Source: Incurvaria masculella (taxonomy: Eukaryota > Arthropoda > Insecta > Lepidoptera > Incurvariidae). From it: DNA of 64,000 nt. The notes beneath the pieces were generated by a model. It made no database searches and was not told the DNA's origin. It worked only from the letters and a program-made list of their open reading frames with translations. The first letter of the stretch is position 1. The number at the start of each line of letters is the position of its first letter. Positions 11,713-22,639 of this stretch are shown here, piece by piece. The position numbers and the translations under genes were made by a program. The stretch is from assembly GCA_946894095.1 (NCBI GenBank), contig OX335657.1:12090001-12154000 (forward strand). The letters run 5' to 3'.

Positions 11713-12065
11713 TATGAAGACTGACCCTCGAAGGACCTCGCCGCCGCACGGAAAGAGGTCTCTGCTTTAACTTCCGCAAGGTGCCATTTGTGTCCGTCTG
11801 ACTTTTCGATTGGTACACGTGAAGTGTACTCAGATCAATCTGTACTTACTACTGCGTAGCCTTGCAGTGGCCCAGAAGAGAAGTGATATCGTGAACGATT
11901 GCATATAAAAAGAGAAAGAAGTTGAATTATTCTTAAAGCAGCATAATATTGGGTAAATACAGTACATCCATTTAAGAGAATAATGAGATGATTAGGTCCC
12001 ATATAATGGCTCGTGCCTGTTTCCTCAGTCAAATTTAGAAATATTACACATTAAATAAATCAATT

Positions 12066-12149
12066 GAGAGCTACGCCTTTTTGTATGTATATCACGGATA
12101 TAAGTTAATTTATCAAAAAAAAAAACAAAAACTTACAGGCGTAGCTCTC
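12066..12149. repeat. inverted repeat in Frizzled 3' UTR
   Basis: 'gagagctacgcct' at 12066-12078 is mirrored by 'aggcgtagctctc' at 12137-12149, with a loop of about 58 bases that includes an A-run. Confidence 0.7.
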
Positions 12150-12274
12150 AGTTAATTAATATCATGTGCAAAATATCAGAGTTTTTTTTTTCTAATTTGC
12201 CGGAGAAAACAGGCACAAGCCGTTATTTGGAACTTTATCACCTCATTGTCCTCTTAACAAAGCTCATGCAGTCG

Positions 12275-12390
12275 TATTCAGAGTGAACTGTCAAAGTTTA
12301 GTACGCGGGCTAGCACCGGACTGACCACACAAAATGCTATTTAGTCCGGCGATAATCCCCGTATTTAAGTTAGTCCGCCCACTCTGAATA
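12275..12390. mobile_element. MITE with 'tattcagagtg' ends
   Basis: Perfect 11-bp terminal inverted repeats ('tattcagagtg' / 'cactctgaata'), 116 bp in total. It also has internal 'agtccggcg'-type blocks. A second copy is at 34034-34130, inside another repeat. Confidence 0.75.
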
Positions 12391-12563
12391 CTACTGATAG
12401 TAATACTACACTACAAGACTGTAAGCACAAGTATTTGTCAACTTATTTTGTAATTTTTACAAATGTTTTTTAATAATATAAAATATTTCAGTCGATCGAT
12501 GATATTTTTGAAATGTACAGATGTTGTATTTGTAAGTATTTATTATGTTAATAAGAAAATAAA

Positions 12564-13405
12564 GTCGATTATTTTGCATTTATGATAATAATTGTTAGGT
12601 TAGTGAATAATTAATTTTATTTGTAAATATAAATTATGATTTTAAATTTAGTTACTTTTACGTTATATTCAAAAACTTCTTAAATTAACCCTTTTGACTA
12701 GTTTTGAACGTACATTTTGGAATCGATATAACAAACAAATGCAAAAATTAAAAAACTATTCCTCACGCGCCACGAGAGTTAAAATATATTTACTAATAGT
12801 GCCAACCAAACCACCACATGAACTGATTAGATAGGCCTATTTTTACCACAGTTTTACCATACATTTACATGGCGATACACAATTATCATGTTAAAAGTTT
12901 AGTCCCTAACTGTAAGTACGTGTAATTAATATCTAGAAAAGCTGGGTACATATTTTTACAATATTTTTATCTTGCCTGTAAATATGCAAAATACAATTAA
13001 TGAAACCTGAAAACTTATGGATGTTTCTTTTACTTTTGAAACCTGAAATTGCATCTACGCCTAAAGCCACCTAGTCCTTGATCCTGAACTCCATGACGTG
13101 ACAAAATGTATTCTAATAAATAGTGAACAAAATTTATAATAATAAATAAAATTGAGGACCGCCACCCATCGGAGATCTGGGAGACTCTAGCGTTATAATA
13201 AAATAAAAAAATACAGAGAATCCCTTCCCTCCCTAAAGACACACTTTACGAATATACTGCAAGGCTGGACCCGAACTAGTAAAACATTCCATTTGCGGGT
13301 ATTTCGTCTACCAATTTTGCCACTCGCTGTATACCCATAATTTGGAATTCTCCTACAGTCCCTCCTCCCGTATCAATGCATCTAAAGGACCCACTTATTG
13401 ACATA
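12564..13405. other. intergenic, no gene recognised
   Basis: Very AT-rich sequence after the Frizzled gene. Nothing supported. Confidence 0.45.
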
Positions 13406-13690
13406 CTAGCTGCGGTACCCGGCTCCGTTAGGGTTAATGACGGGCTTAATTATTTCATGGATAAAAAGTAGCGCACATGGCTGGTCCAAAATAGGGTTAC
13501 ACTGGTCCAGGACAATGTATCCATCTACCAAATTTTATCAAGATCGTTTGAGCCGAAATAGCATGATTTAATGAGAATAATTCCCATTTAGAGCTTCGTT
13601 GACATCTGGTGGCTATTTAAAAAAAAAGCATTTGTCGCCAGAACCTTTTTGCACTTGCACTGCTACATTGCTTACGTAAGTAACTTGTAA
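13406..13690 (-). mobile_element. Helitron-like 3' end / dispersed repeat copy 1
   Basis: Begins 'actagctgcggtacccggct'. Read on the minus strand it ends in CTAG followed by T, as Helitron 3' ends do. The next 280 bases match 43322-43590 ('aatgtatccatctaccaaa', 'catttagagcttcgt', 'cttgcactgctacattgc'). No protein-coding remnant is seen. The Helitron assignment is inferred from the terminus only. Confidence 0.5.
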
Positions 13691-14146
13691 CGTAGGTAAG
13701 TTTTGCGTGGACGTCCATCTGTTGGAGTAAGGCCATATTATTATTAGCAAAATTACATTAATCCCTCGTTGCCCGAAGAGACGGCCGAGGAGACGGCCGA
13801 GTTAATCAATCAAACACGTAACTTTTAGTGAACCGCGATCTTCCAATCGCAATCCGCAATCTTCCATACTGTCCATACAAAGTGACGTGTTTAATCGTAC
13901 GTTGATGTTGATTTGGATTTTTTGTCCTTTCGTGCACTCGCCCCTATGACAATAATGATAGGAGATATAACCATCCAGTCATGACTTTCCGTCTTTTGGA
14001 AAAAGTAAATTTTTCTATCAGACCTTAATGTACTATCTGACGATTGAAAAATCGGGACTAAGACCAATAGTGGAACCCTAAATTCAATGATAAAATCATT
14101 ATACTAAAGACATTAACTCTGAAATGTTTCAGCGTGTATAATTTGA

Positions 14147-14400
14147 TAAAAACGGGCCATGTGCCAATTGAACTCGCACATGAAGGTTTCCTTACCATCG
14201 TATAAGATTTAAGCTTTGATTATCGAGACTAGACAATCAAAGGATATAACTAAAAAAAATCACGTATGTTGTTTGGAAACTTCTTTTTATTATATTACTC
14301 GTTATAGCTGCAACACCTCAGTTGTATGCCTATTACGATACAGTCCGCTTACATGCGAACGGACAGTGGAGCGGTGTAACCTTTGGGTACAAAAAACTAA
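14147..14400 (+). repeat. family A SINE-like repeat, degenerate
   Basis: Recognisable head 'cgggccatgtgccaatt...actcgcaca' and end 'cctttgggtac', with many substitutions and small deletions. This is an old copy. Confidence 0.6.
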
Positions 14401-16037
14401 TAAAATAAGTTGGTCTGACACATTTTTGTACCCTCATTTAAAAATGTTGGTGGACCAGTATTTCGCATTATCTCCCGTGATTCGAAGTCCTCTGTAACTC
14501 ATAGATAATAGAATGCATAGATAATATAATATTACTGCGTAATAGGTGAAAGCTTACACTTTCTTACTCTTGGAATGACAGCAACGCGCGTTGAACTTTT
14601 TCACACGAGTCACCCTAGTGTGGTCCCAGAAGATCCCAGAGTGCGATAACAGAACAAACAATTATTTCAGCGATCACGTCATGCAAAACCTAAACGTTAA
14701 ATATTCCAATTTCAGCTTTGAAATAAAGTCCTGTGTATGCACTCTTGAATCTCACATATGTCGGTGAGTAGTTTGCGATGTGTCATCTGCTATCTATATA
14801 TGCTGCATATAGTTTGACAAATTCACACACGAGAACGTCTCGTGTTCGCTTCCCTGAGTATACCCGCGGCTGTTCACTTGACAGGCGTTTTTTCTGTTTT
14901 AATTTAGTTCAGAGATTTTTATGGGTTTTTGATACAAGTAAATTAAAATATTTAAAAATGTGTGCATAAAATTGTTAAGCAATGTTTTTAAGACAACCCA
15001 AAAAACGTGATTTCTGAATTCTAAGCCTTTTCGACCAACTAATTTGTTTACAGTTTTCTCCCGAATTCAGAGCAAAAAAGATAAATGGCATTTTGCCTAA
15101 TTTTGCCCTAATCGTTCATGATATCACCGCCCGTTCACGGAATCTATCGATAAATGGAAAATATAGCGCGCTGCACGCGCAAGCTAGGTCTATGGTAAAG
15201 AAGATAAGGCTGTATGGTGAGAGCTCTTGCTTTTCCGTATGGATAAAAGTTAAAAAAAGAACACTTGCCCGCCATCTTTATTGACATTGTTTTGCTTACA
15301 TTTTGATCGAGCGAAGCTTCCTGTAAACTCCAAAAACTTCGTTCCTCAAATTCAAAAAAGTTCCTCGAAATGTCATCGCTCGCAGCAGCGGCGATAGCTC
15401 GGCTTTGCCCTACGCTCGGTCACCGCTCATTGCTCCACAACCGGTATGCTCATTTGAGGTTATATTGTTGTGGTTAGACATGACTTTGAAAGTAAATTCA
15501 GTGTCAATCTGGTATAATTTTGTAATCCTTTGTTAGTAAGCAATAAATGTTCAATTCTTATTTACACGTTTATGGTTACGTTAATCAGGACATTGATTCA
15601 GTCCCGTTGGATGGGCTTAATAAATAAATTGGACAAAAACATTTATTTTATAAAAAAAATTCAATCACTTTTTTTATGTAACTTAGGGTTAATCCTGCCC
15701 AGTTTGTACCATCTCATTTAATTAATTAAGGTCGACGCGGCACTTAACATTATCTGTGTTTTTTCAGTCCACTCAATGTAGCCTTGTAATAAAACTAAGT
15801 TAATGGCATGGCACATAGTTAATTATTTAAATCTAAATTAGGGGTGTACAGCTGTTTGGTAGACGTGATACCAGCGAATAGTTGGTTTTGCTGGTTCGGG
15901 TCCAGCCTTTCAGTGTATTCTTAAAGTGGTTTTTTTTTACTGGGCTTTTTCTTTAATTAATGTGTCCTTGCTTCACGGTCGATTATACATACATACATAT
16001 CACATTTCTTGGAATAAGTGGCGTACCTGCTTAGTAC
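14401..16037. other. intergenic upstream of TFAM, no gene recognised
   Basis: AT-rich DNA. Short open frames are present, but none has a recognisable domain. Confidence 0.4.
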
Positions 16038-16038
16038 G

Positions 16039-16607
16039 AAAACCGGCCAAGTGCGAGTCGGACTCGCACACTAAGCGTTCTGTACCATCGTACAAGATTT
16101 AACACAAAATAAAAACCGGCCAAGTGCGAGTCGGACTCGCACACGAATGGTTCCGTACCATCGTAAAAGATTAAACACAAAAAATCTCGTTTTTTGTATG
16201 GGGTTATATTTTTATGATTTTTTAATTTTACCCATGTGTTGCTATAGCAGCAAAATAAATACACATTCTGTGAAAATTTCAGGTGCCTAACTATTATGGT
16301 TCATGAGATACAGCCCTGTGACAGACGGACGGACAGCGGAGGCTTAGTAATAGGGTTCTGTTGGCACCCTTTGGGTACGGAACCCTAAAAATCCAGTTTT
16401 TTGTATGGGGCCTACCTTTAATTTTTTAATATTTTTTAATTTTACCTATTTGTTATAGCGGCAAAATAAATACACACGCTGTGAAATTTTTCAGCTGCCT
16501 ACCTATTACGTTTCATGAGATACAGCCCTGTGACAGACGGACGGACGGACAGCGGAGGCTTAGTAATAGGGTTCCGTTTTCACCCTTTGGGTACGGAACC
16601 CTAAAAA
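16039..16607 (+). repeat. family A SINE-like repeat interrupted by another family A copy
   Basis: The outer copy's head occupies 16039-16110 and its body and tail resume at about 16391-16607. The inner copy fills the gap. Joining the outer parts restores the usual order of blocks (the 'aacacaaaa' block followed by 'ttttttgtatgggg'). Confidence 0.85.
16112..16388 (+). repeat. inner, complete family A copy
   Basis: Complete copy from 'aaaaccggccaag' to 'acggaaccctaaaaa', inserted in the outer copy. 'aaaat' occurs at both junctions (16106-16110 and 16388-16392), consistent with a short target duplication. Confidence 0.8.
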
Positions 16608-16611
16608 GTAT

Positions 16612-16733
16612 ATTTACTGTATGATACCTGACGCTAGAAGGGTACTTAGAAGGCATTAGGCCCGCCTTTTGTAAACTGTTTTATAATGGTGTACAATAAA
16701 GAATTTTATTATTATTATTGTTATTACTTTATT
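16612..16733 (+). repeat. retroposon 3' tail
   Basis: Ends 'caataaagaatttt' followed by (ATT)n, the form of a non-LTR or SINE 3' end. The same 'aataaagaatttt' precedes an (ATCA)n tail at about 19061-19091. Confidence 0.5.
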
Positions 16734-16768
16734 CTTAGATAATAATATATGTTTAAATTCAAATAGTG

Positions 16769-17005
16769 ATGTTGTGTATTTCCAACCTGATTAGAAGCAG
16801 CTGGGCACTGCCCGCGATTGCGACACGTGATTATGCCAAGTCAGCAGAGGAACGCCTTGGGTTAGAGAAGCCGAAGCGGCCCCTTACGCCGTTTCTCAAG
16901 TTTGCGACACAAATGCGGCCCGCACTGCTGGCCAAGAACCCCGGGACCAACGTCGTGCAGGCCATGAAACTTGCCTCCAAGCATTGGCAACAGCTTGGAG
17001 CTGAT
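16769..17005 (+). CDS. TFAM: mitochondrial transcription factor A (TFAM), exon 1
   Basis: TFAM binds and bends mitochondrial DNA through two HMG boxes, packaging the genome and activating its promoters. The first ATG gives 'MLCISNLIRSSWALPAIATR', basic and hydroxylated with no acidic residue for 20 positions, as expected of a mitochondrial presequence; 'RDY|A' may be the cleavage site. HMG box A starts at about residue 34 ('KPKRPLTPFLKFATQMRP') and runs into exon 2 ('ASKHWQQLGAD'). The exon ends in phase 0 at donor 'gtaagt' (17006). A neighbouring upstream GTG is not needed as a start. The four exons total 705 bases, encoding 234 residues, close to other animal TFAMs. An upstream non-coding exon cannot be excluded. 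Confidence 0.85.
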
Positions 17006-18284
17006 GTAAGTAACAAAACTGCTGCACTTTTTACTTCTTCCGTACATATGTAATATTTCGAAAAATATTTTAAATGTAATCAAAACTATTTTAATAAAAA
17101 AATTGTTCTATTACAGTTTTTAAGAAAAATTTAAATTAAAAGAAAAGTCATAGGTTTTGAAAACCCTGCTTTATCGAAAATTTGAATTAGTTATTGGTCT
17201 GTTTTTACCTAATCACAATTTAAAAACGTAAGTATATGATGGTTAATTACCTTAATTTTGTATAGTTTGCGTCTCAAATTTGCAAGCGTAAGCGACAGGT
17301 CTGGACATATTCGCGCTCCAAGGTATAATGTTGTCCCTCTCTCACAGCCTGTTTGATCCAATGCGAAAATTATACGAAATCAACTAGGTTATGATAAAAA
17401 AAACTGCATGTGCATATCTAGAATAGTTTGGGAAAATTTGAGCTCAATCAAGTCGTGTCCGCGGCGATGGTCATGTTCCTCACCTACCCGCGAGCCGTAT
17501 CTTGTATTTTCCATTTAATTTTCTTCTTCTATCTATGATAGCGTGACCTAAATCATGCACTTCTGAACAGTTTCAGTCCACTGAAGTCCAGAAGTTGCTG
17601 AAACACCACAACCAGAGCTCAAGCAATACCGAAATAATAGGTTTGGGCCCGTGTGGTAGCAACTTAAGCAGCCCTGACAACTTTTTACTTGATGTGATTT
17701 AGTGAATACGAAGTTTTTGTTCTAAAATAAAATAATTGGTTCCATCTCTGTTCCTACAGAATTAAAGTTTTGCTGCTGCACATGGAATTAGTCATTTTGT
17801 CCCTGAACTGCTACTACGTGCTATCACGGAGCAAAGTGGATCACTTCCATCACAAAATGCAGTTTCATTTTCAAAATAAATTACTTATTTCTATAATTGA
17901 TTTTATAAGAGAAAAGACATGATAAAAGTTAAAGCTTGTTGTGGGCACACTAAACAAATATCTAGGCGATGAATACTCCAAAAAAGTTTAGAAATACAAA
18001 AGTCGGATTTGTTTTCTTTAACCAGGCCTTCGAACCCACACACACATTTTTCACCTACGGTAACAGTATCAACATACTGGCACAAGTTCGATAACATTGG
18101 ATAAGTTTGGCTAGTCAGAGGCTTGCCTCGACCCATTTAATTTAATTTTCTGGCACGTCTCATCATCTCGGTGGCGAAAAATCAGTTGGAACCGGTTTTA
18201 ACCATCGATGTATTTTGCATTTGGCAAAGGGGATGTCCTTCAACTAGGTATTCTAGGTAAGGTATTAGTAACTAAAAGTAAGGA

Positions 18285-18490
18285 ATTTGTCATTCGTGGT
18301 TTGGATTCCACGTAAAACTAGGACCCATTCCTTATCTCCATATCCAATCTCGCCCGGGTTGGTACTGTTGTATTGAGCGATAGTCTGCAAATCCGCTGGC
18401 ATGGTGCCTCGCTGAGTATGGTTTCGCGAGGCGAAGTGTTTTGGGCTTTTCTGAGCACCTTTGTTCATCAGCACAGCATCAGCACAAATA
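18285..18490 (+). repeat. family B SINE fragment in TFAM intron 1
   Basis: Body blocks 'ggtttggattccacgt', 'atctcgcccgggttggta', then tail-like 'ctggcatggtgcct' and 'ttttgggctttt'. The 3' part is decayed. Confidence 0.6.
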
Positions 18491-18831
18491 AATAAATATA
18501 AAAGTTTTTTTGGCTAATATCATGAGAGTCGGAGTGGTATTAGTTATTCAAGTTCAGTTACAATAAAAAAGTGGTTTAATTTATATTTTTTAGACAACAA
18601 TATATAAACAATGTCACTTAATTGAACACATCAATTTATGAACAGTATTGAAGGAAGTCTAAATCTTTCTCCGATCTATTATCAACGGAGCATAGAATCT
18701 CCTCAATCCAAACGTTGACTGATCTCTTTGTGTGAGGGTGAAAGATGTTGCCATACTGCTCATTCAGATAGATTTATAATTTGTTACAATTAACAAAGCT
18801 GACTTAAGGTGGACTTTGATTAGTACTAAGA

Positions 18832-19091
18832 TTTGGCCAACAATTTCCGCCCATCCTCAAAGACTATTATCGCCATCTACATGGATGCACTAACCAAACC
18901 TACCGCCACTACCTACGAATATATACCTATTGAACTTCTCAAACACCCAAAGGTCGGCTGGAAGAAATCTCTTCGAGGGATAAGCCCGCCTTTCCGCCCC
19001 ACTTATGTTGTTATTGCACTATACTTTCTTTTGTAATTTTTTTTTTTTTTTGTGGCGTAATAAAGAATTTTCGATCAATCAATCAATCAAA
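18832..19091 (+). repeat. retroposon 3' end with (ATCA)n tail
   Basis: Contains 'gtcggctggaagaaatctct' and 'ggataagcccgcctttc', then a T-run, 'taataaagaatttt' and an (ATCA)n tail. This is the usual form of a lepidopteran LINE 3' end. No coding part remains. Confidence 0.55.
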
Positions 19092-19151
19092 TCCCCGTTA
19101 AAAAGAAAAGGAATATAATACATTAAAAATGTACCATTTCTGACATTACAG

Positions 19152-19310
19152 GCTAAAAGTAAAATGACAAAAGAGTATGAAGAGAACATGGAGGACTACA
19201 GGAAGATGAAAGCCAAGTTTGACGCATCACTGACGGATGCACAGCGACAGGAGATCAAGCGAGTTCGAGACGATATTGCCGCTGCCAAGGAAAAAAGGAA
19301 AGTCAAAGCG
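19152..19310 (+). CDS. TFAM: TFAM, exon 2
   Basis: Encodes 53 residues (80-132) in phase 0 at both ends: the last helix of HMG box A ('KMTKEYEENMEDYRKMKAKF') and the basic/acidic linker helix ('DAQRQEIKRVRDDIAAAKEK') that joins the two boxes in TFAM. Acceptor 'ttacag' at 19151; donor 'gtaggt' at 19311. Confidence 0.85.
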
Positions 19311-21655
19311 GTAGGTACTTCATATGAATCGTTCGTAGCCCATTTATTGTACCAATTTATAACCTAGTACATTATGTTACCACCACTGCATTGAAAAAGA
19401 TGGTACACATGAAAAATGAAACTGTGTATAAAATTTTGTCACAATTGCGGTGGTTCTGAATCCATGTAAGACTGTTGGTCCCTGTAAAGATCTACTTTTG
19501 CAGATAATGTTTTGTTATAAAAGGAAACAGAAAGTATTTCCCACTTAAGTGTTACCCGCTGCAAGATCTGCCATGCCACACCGGAGCATATGCGTGCAGT
19601 GAGCTTGAGGGCTAACTATGCCTACCCTAACGGAGTCTTCCTGAGATAAGATAAAGTAATTTTGTATTTAGATTACTTATTTTGTAAATTTCATATTTTA
19701 AGCAGCGAGAATGGAAAGACGGGCGTAGCAACAGAAACTAGTTTGTGTAAGGGTACTTAGACACTTTTACATATATAAAAGCGGCAGCGCCGGCGAGTGA
19801 CTGATATTACGAATTAACTTACTACTGATTTTCTCGCATTCCAATGACACGTAAGAATACCTAAGAACTTTACATGACGCTATTTAGTCCGAAGAACATT
19901 CAATGCTGCACATCCCAAATTAGAAACCTAACTAACTACAGTTAAACGTTATTGGGTTGATTATGAGTTCCGATCTCTACTTTCGCCCTTCCGTGCTCGC
20001 TGATTTTAAGGATCCGTGATTTCAGTACTTACATATATGTAGGTAATCAGAATAAGAAGTATTAGGAATTGTTGCTCCCATTAGGAAGAATTGCTTTCAA
20101 TCACTGTATAATATTAATAACTGTATATATAGATGCCGAGAAATATATAAGTACAAATCCTTCATTATTTACAATCTCATTCACCCACACCATCTTTAGC
20201 ATTATACATACAACACATTACATTCATACGCCACAAATCCAAACGACACTCTTACACACTTACAAGTTGGGTACACTTAGTAAGTAAACTTATTTATTTA
20301 AGTAAATGTTTTTTTTTCCTTTTTATCTCTTTATTAAGTTGTTTTTCACCCTACCAATCAACAATAAAAAAAAAACAATTCTAACATACGTTTGAGACAG
20401 CTCTAACCACGCTTCGCTCTATGGTTATACCTGCCATCTGCTTCACAGTCTTTGGCTAGTGCAGAGGGTAGGATTTAAAAATGATATGTAACAGCCAAAG
20501 TGGTTTCAACTACATTGTATACAAATTATTTAAGGTACTTATTCATTAAAATGGTTTCTCACTTTGCCTATATTCATCATCTTTTATGGTAAACATTTAA
20601 ATTGGTTTAATGTGATATAGTATTTTTATTTATCCCTTTTCACCTGAACTTAAACAATCGTGCATTTGCAGCCTATGAAAATATGTATTCCCAAAACCTC
20701 GGTTCCACGGAACTCAACACGGGTCTGCATAGTTCGTAAGCTTGTTACACTCGGCTGACAAAAATCGGCAGTCGCTTCGCATTCACCAGTGTAGCTCCCG
20801 AGATTTGAAAAAATCAATTTGGATTTCAATCAACAATAAAAAAAAAACAATTCTAACATACGTTTGAGACAACTCTAACCACGCTTCGCTCTATGGTTAT
20901 ACCTGCCATCTGCTTCACAGTCTTTGGCTAGTGCAGAGGGTAGGATTTAAAAATGATATGTAACAGCCAAAGTGGTTTCAACTACATTGTATACAAATTA
21001 TTTAAGGTACTTATTCATTAAAATGGTTTCTCATTTTGCCTATATTCATCATCTTTTATGGTAAACATTTAAATTGGTTTAATGTGATATAGTATTTTTA
21101 TTTATCCCTTTTCACCTGAACTTAAACAATCGTGCATTTGCAGCCTATGAAAATATGTATTCCCAAAACCTCGGTTCCACGGAACTCAACCGGTCTGCAT
21201 AGTTCGTACGCTTGTTACACTCGGCTGACAAAAATCGGCAGTCGCTTCGCATTCACCAGTGTAGCTCCTGAGATTTGAAAAAAGAAATTTGGATTTCAGG
21301 GTGGACAGGGTTATGTATGCCTTGAAAGCATAAATCTGATGTAGTGCGTAGCTATGGCAAAACTAAAAAAATATGAATATATTATATATTGACTTATGCT
21401 GCGAATCAATACAGATAGATATTACTTCCATACATTTTGTCGGAAGGTGGAAGACTTGAGAATTGTCCCAAAACCCAAAAATTGTCTTTGATCTTAGCAT
21501 TCGATGATGAGTGTCACACGGCTCTTGGGGTTGCCAAAGCTCAGCACATTCAAAACGACATTGACCGGAGCGGAGTCCGAGACCGAGTCCTGCAGCTAGT
21601 ATGCACATAAGTATTATCTGGTGTAAATTATAATGTAATTTTATTGGGATTGCAG
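19311..21655 (+). other. TFAM intron 2
   Basis: Starts 'gtaggt' and ends 'gggattgcag'. It contains the tandem duplication 20355-21296. The remainder is AT-rich with no supported gene. Confidence 0.75.
20355..21296. repeat. tandem duplication, two copies of about 471 bp
   Basis: 20355-20826 (472 bp) is followed directly by 20827-21296 (470 bp). The copies differ by only a few substitutions and a 2-base indel near 'aactcaac', so the duplication is recent, or it could be an assembly artefact. Neither copy codes for a recognisable protein. Confidence 0.9.
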
Positions 21656-21849
21656 GAATTCAAAGAGCTGGGTCGGCCAAAGAAGCCTATGTCTTCGTAC
21701 CTGCTGTTCTGTCAGACGGAGAAGGACACCTTAGCAAAGCTAGGGTTCAAGGATTTCCAAGCGAAAATGAAAGCGAAGTGGAGTGCTCTCGCGCCTGCCG
21801 AGAGATCGACGTGGGAAACGAAGGCTACAGCTCTGATGGAGCAGTACAG
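21656..21849 (+). CDS. TFAM: TFAM, exon 3
   Basis: Encodes HMG box B: 'GRPKKPMSSYLLFCQTEKD', then 'FQAKMKAKWSALAPAERSTW' and 'ALMEQY'. The proline-rich start and the tryptophan pair are hallmark HMG positions. Acceptor 'attgcag' at 21655. The exon stops after two bases of an arginine codon (phase 2) at donor 'gtgcgc' (21850), matching exon 4. Confidence 0.88.
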
Positions 21850-22187
21850 GTGCGCCAACTGTAGGCTAAATAAACCTGTATAGGCTGAAAGTACAAAGAC
21901 CATTCGTCTATTGCGCGCGAACCGCACCTTGAATTCACACCGCGACTAGCGCCATGAACTTCGCAGTAAAATGTGTCCCTCCACACTTGCAAAGGTTCGT
22001 TCGCGCGCTTAACAAAAATGGACACTGCACCCGCTGTGATGCTCTGAGCTTTAGAGTACTACAATCATGTCTGTCCTCAAAATAGAAAACAAATACAGAA
22101 TAAATGGACTGCCAAAGTATTGGTTTCGCTTGACAATACCAAGTAGCATTAGCTCAAGTTCATTATTCCACGTAATGCTCTTTTTAA

Positions 22188-22620
22188 ATGCAGGCACCGA
22201 CAAAACCACTCGTGCCACAATTCGCGAGTGTGGGGATACGTTCGCGCGTCGCGAACCAGGTGCGAACACTTTTTCACCGCTGGCTCAGAGTCCCTGAGCC
22301 ACAGATGGTTTGTGGGGGTCGCTCAGTCTGCAGGTACTACCACGGACGTTGCTCTGTGGAACTTGCATCCCTTATTCCTCCCCATCCTACCTATGTCAGG
22401 AGCACCCGCCGCAAAGAATCAGAGCATCCCCTTGTGGTTTACATTAGGTTTTTGAAAACGAACCGTTTCTCAAACTCATTTCTCTGCAGCACCGCCAGGA
22501 TATGGAACTGTCTGCCGGCTGGGACCTTTCCTCACACCAACAAACTGTAATTCTTGAAGTGTAATCTGAACAAGCTCGAGTGTGGTTTCGCATGGCGAGG
22601 TCCTCAGTATAGCCACCCAT
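22188..22620 (+). pseudogene. non-LTR retrotransposon RT C-terminal fragment
   Basis: The plus strand encodes 'YYHGRCSVELASLIPPHPTY', 'RSTRRKESEHPLVV', 'KTNRFSNSFLCSTARIWNCL' and 'PAGTFPHTNKL', a pattern I recognise from the C-terminus of Jockey-like insect RTs ('T-ARIWN-LPA--FP'). The frame stops at 22550 and similarity seems to continue out of frame ('FKCNLNKL' type). The core RT is absent. Confidence 0.65.
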
Positions 22621-22639
22621 TTCGGTTTTTTATACACAA

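Larger units (their letters stand above)
11713..12563 (+). other. probable 3' UTR of the Frizzled gene
   Basis: Non-coding AT-rich sequence after the stop codon, up to a candidate polyadenylation signal AATAAA at 12558-12563. It contains a hairpin at 12066-12149 and a MITE at 12275-12390, both potential structures in the transcript. The true transcript end is inferred. Confidence 0.45.
17006..19151 (+). other. TFAM intron 1
   Basis: Starts 'gtaagt' and ends 'gacattacag'. It contains a family B SINE fragment (18285-18490) and a retroposon 3' tail (18832-19091). Otherwise it is unremarkable AT-rich sequence. Confidence 0.75.

Noticed and set aside
10908..11717. 269-codon frame overlapping the Frizzled exon
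   Set aside because: It crosses the splice acceptor into the intron and becomes an Arg/Ala/Pro-rich shadow in another frame. The frame with membrane segments is clearly the real one.
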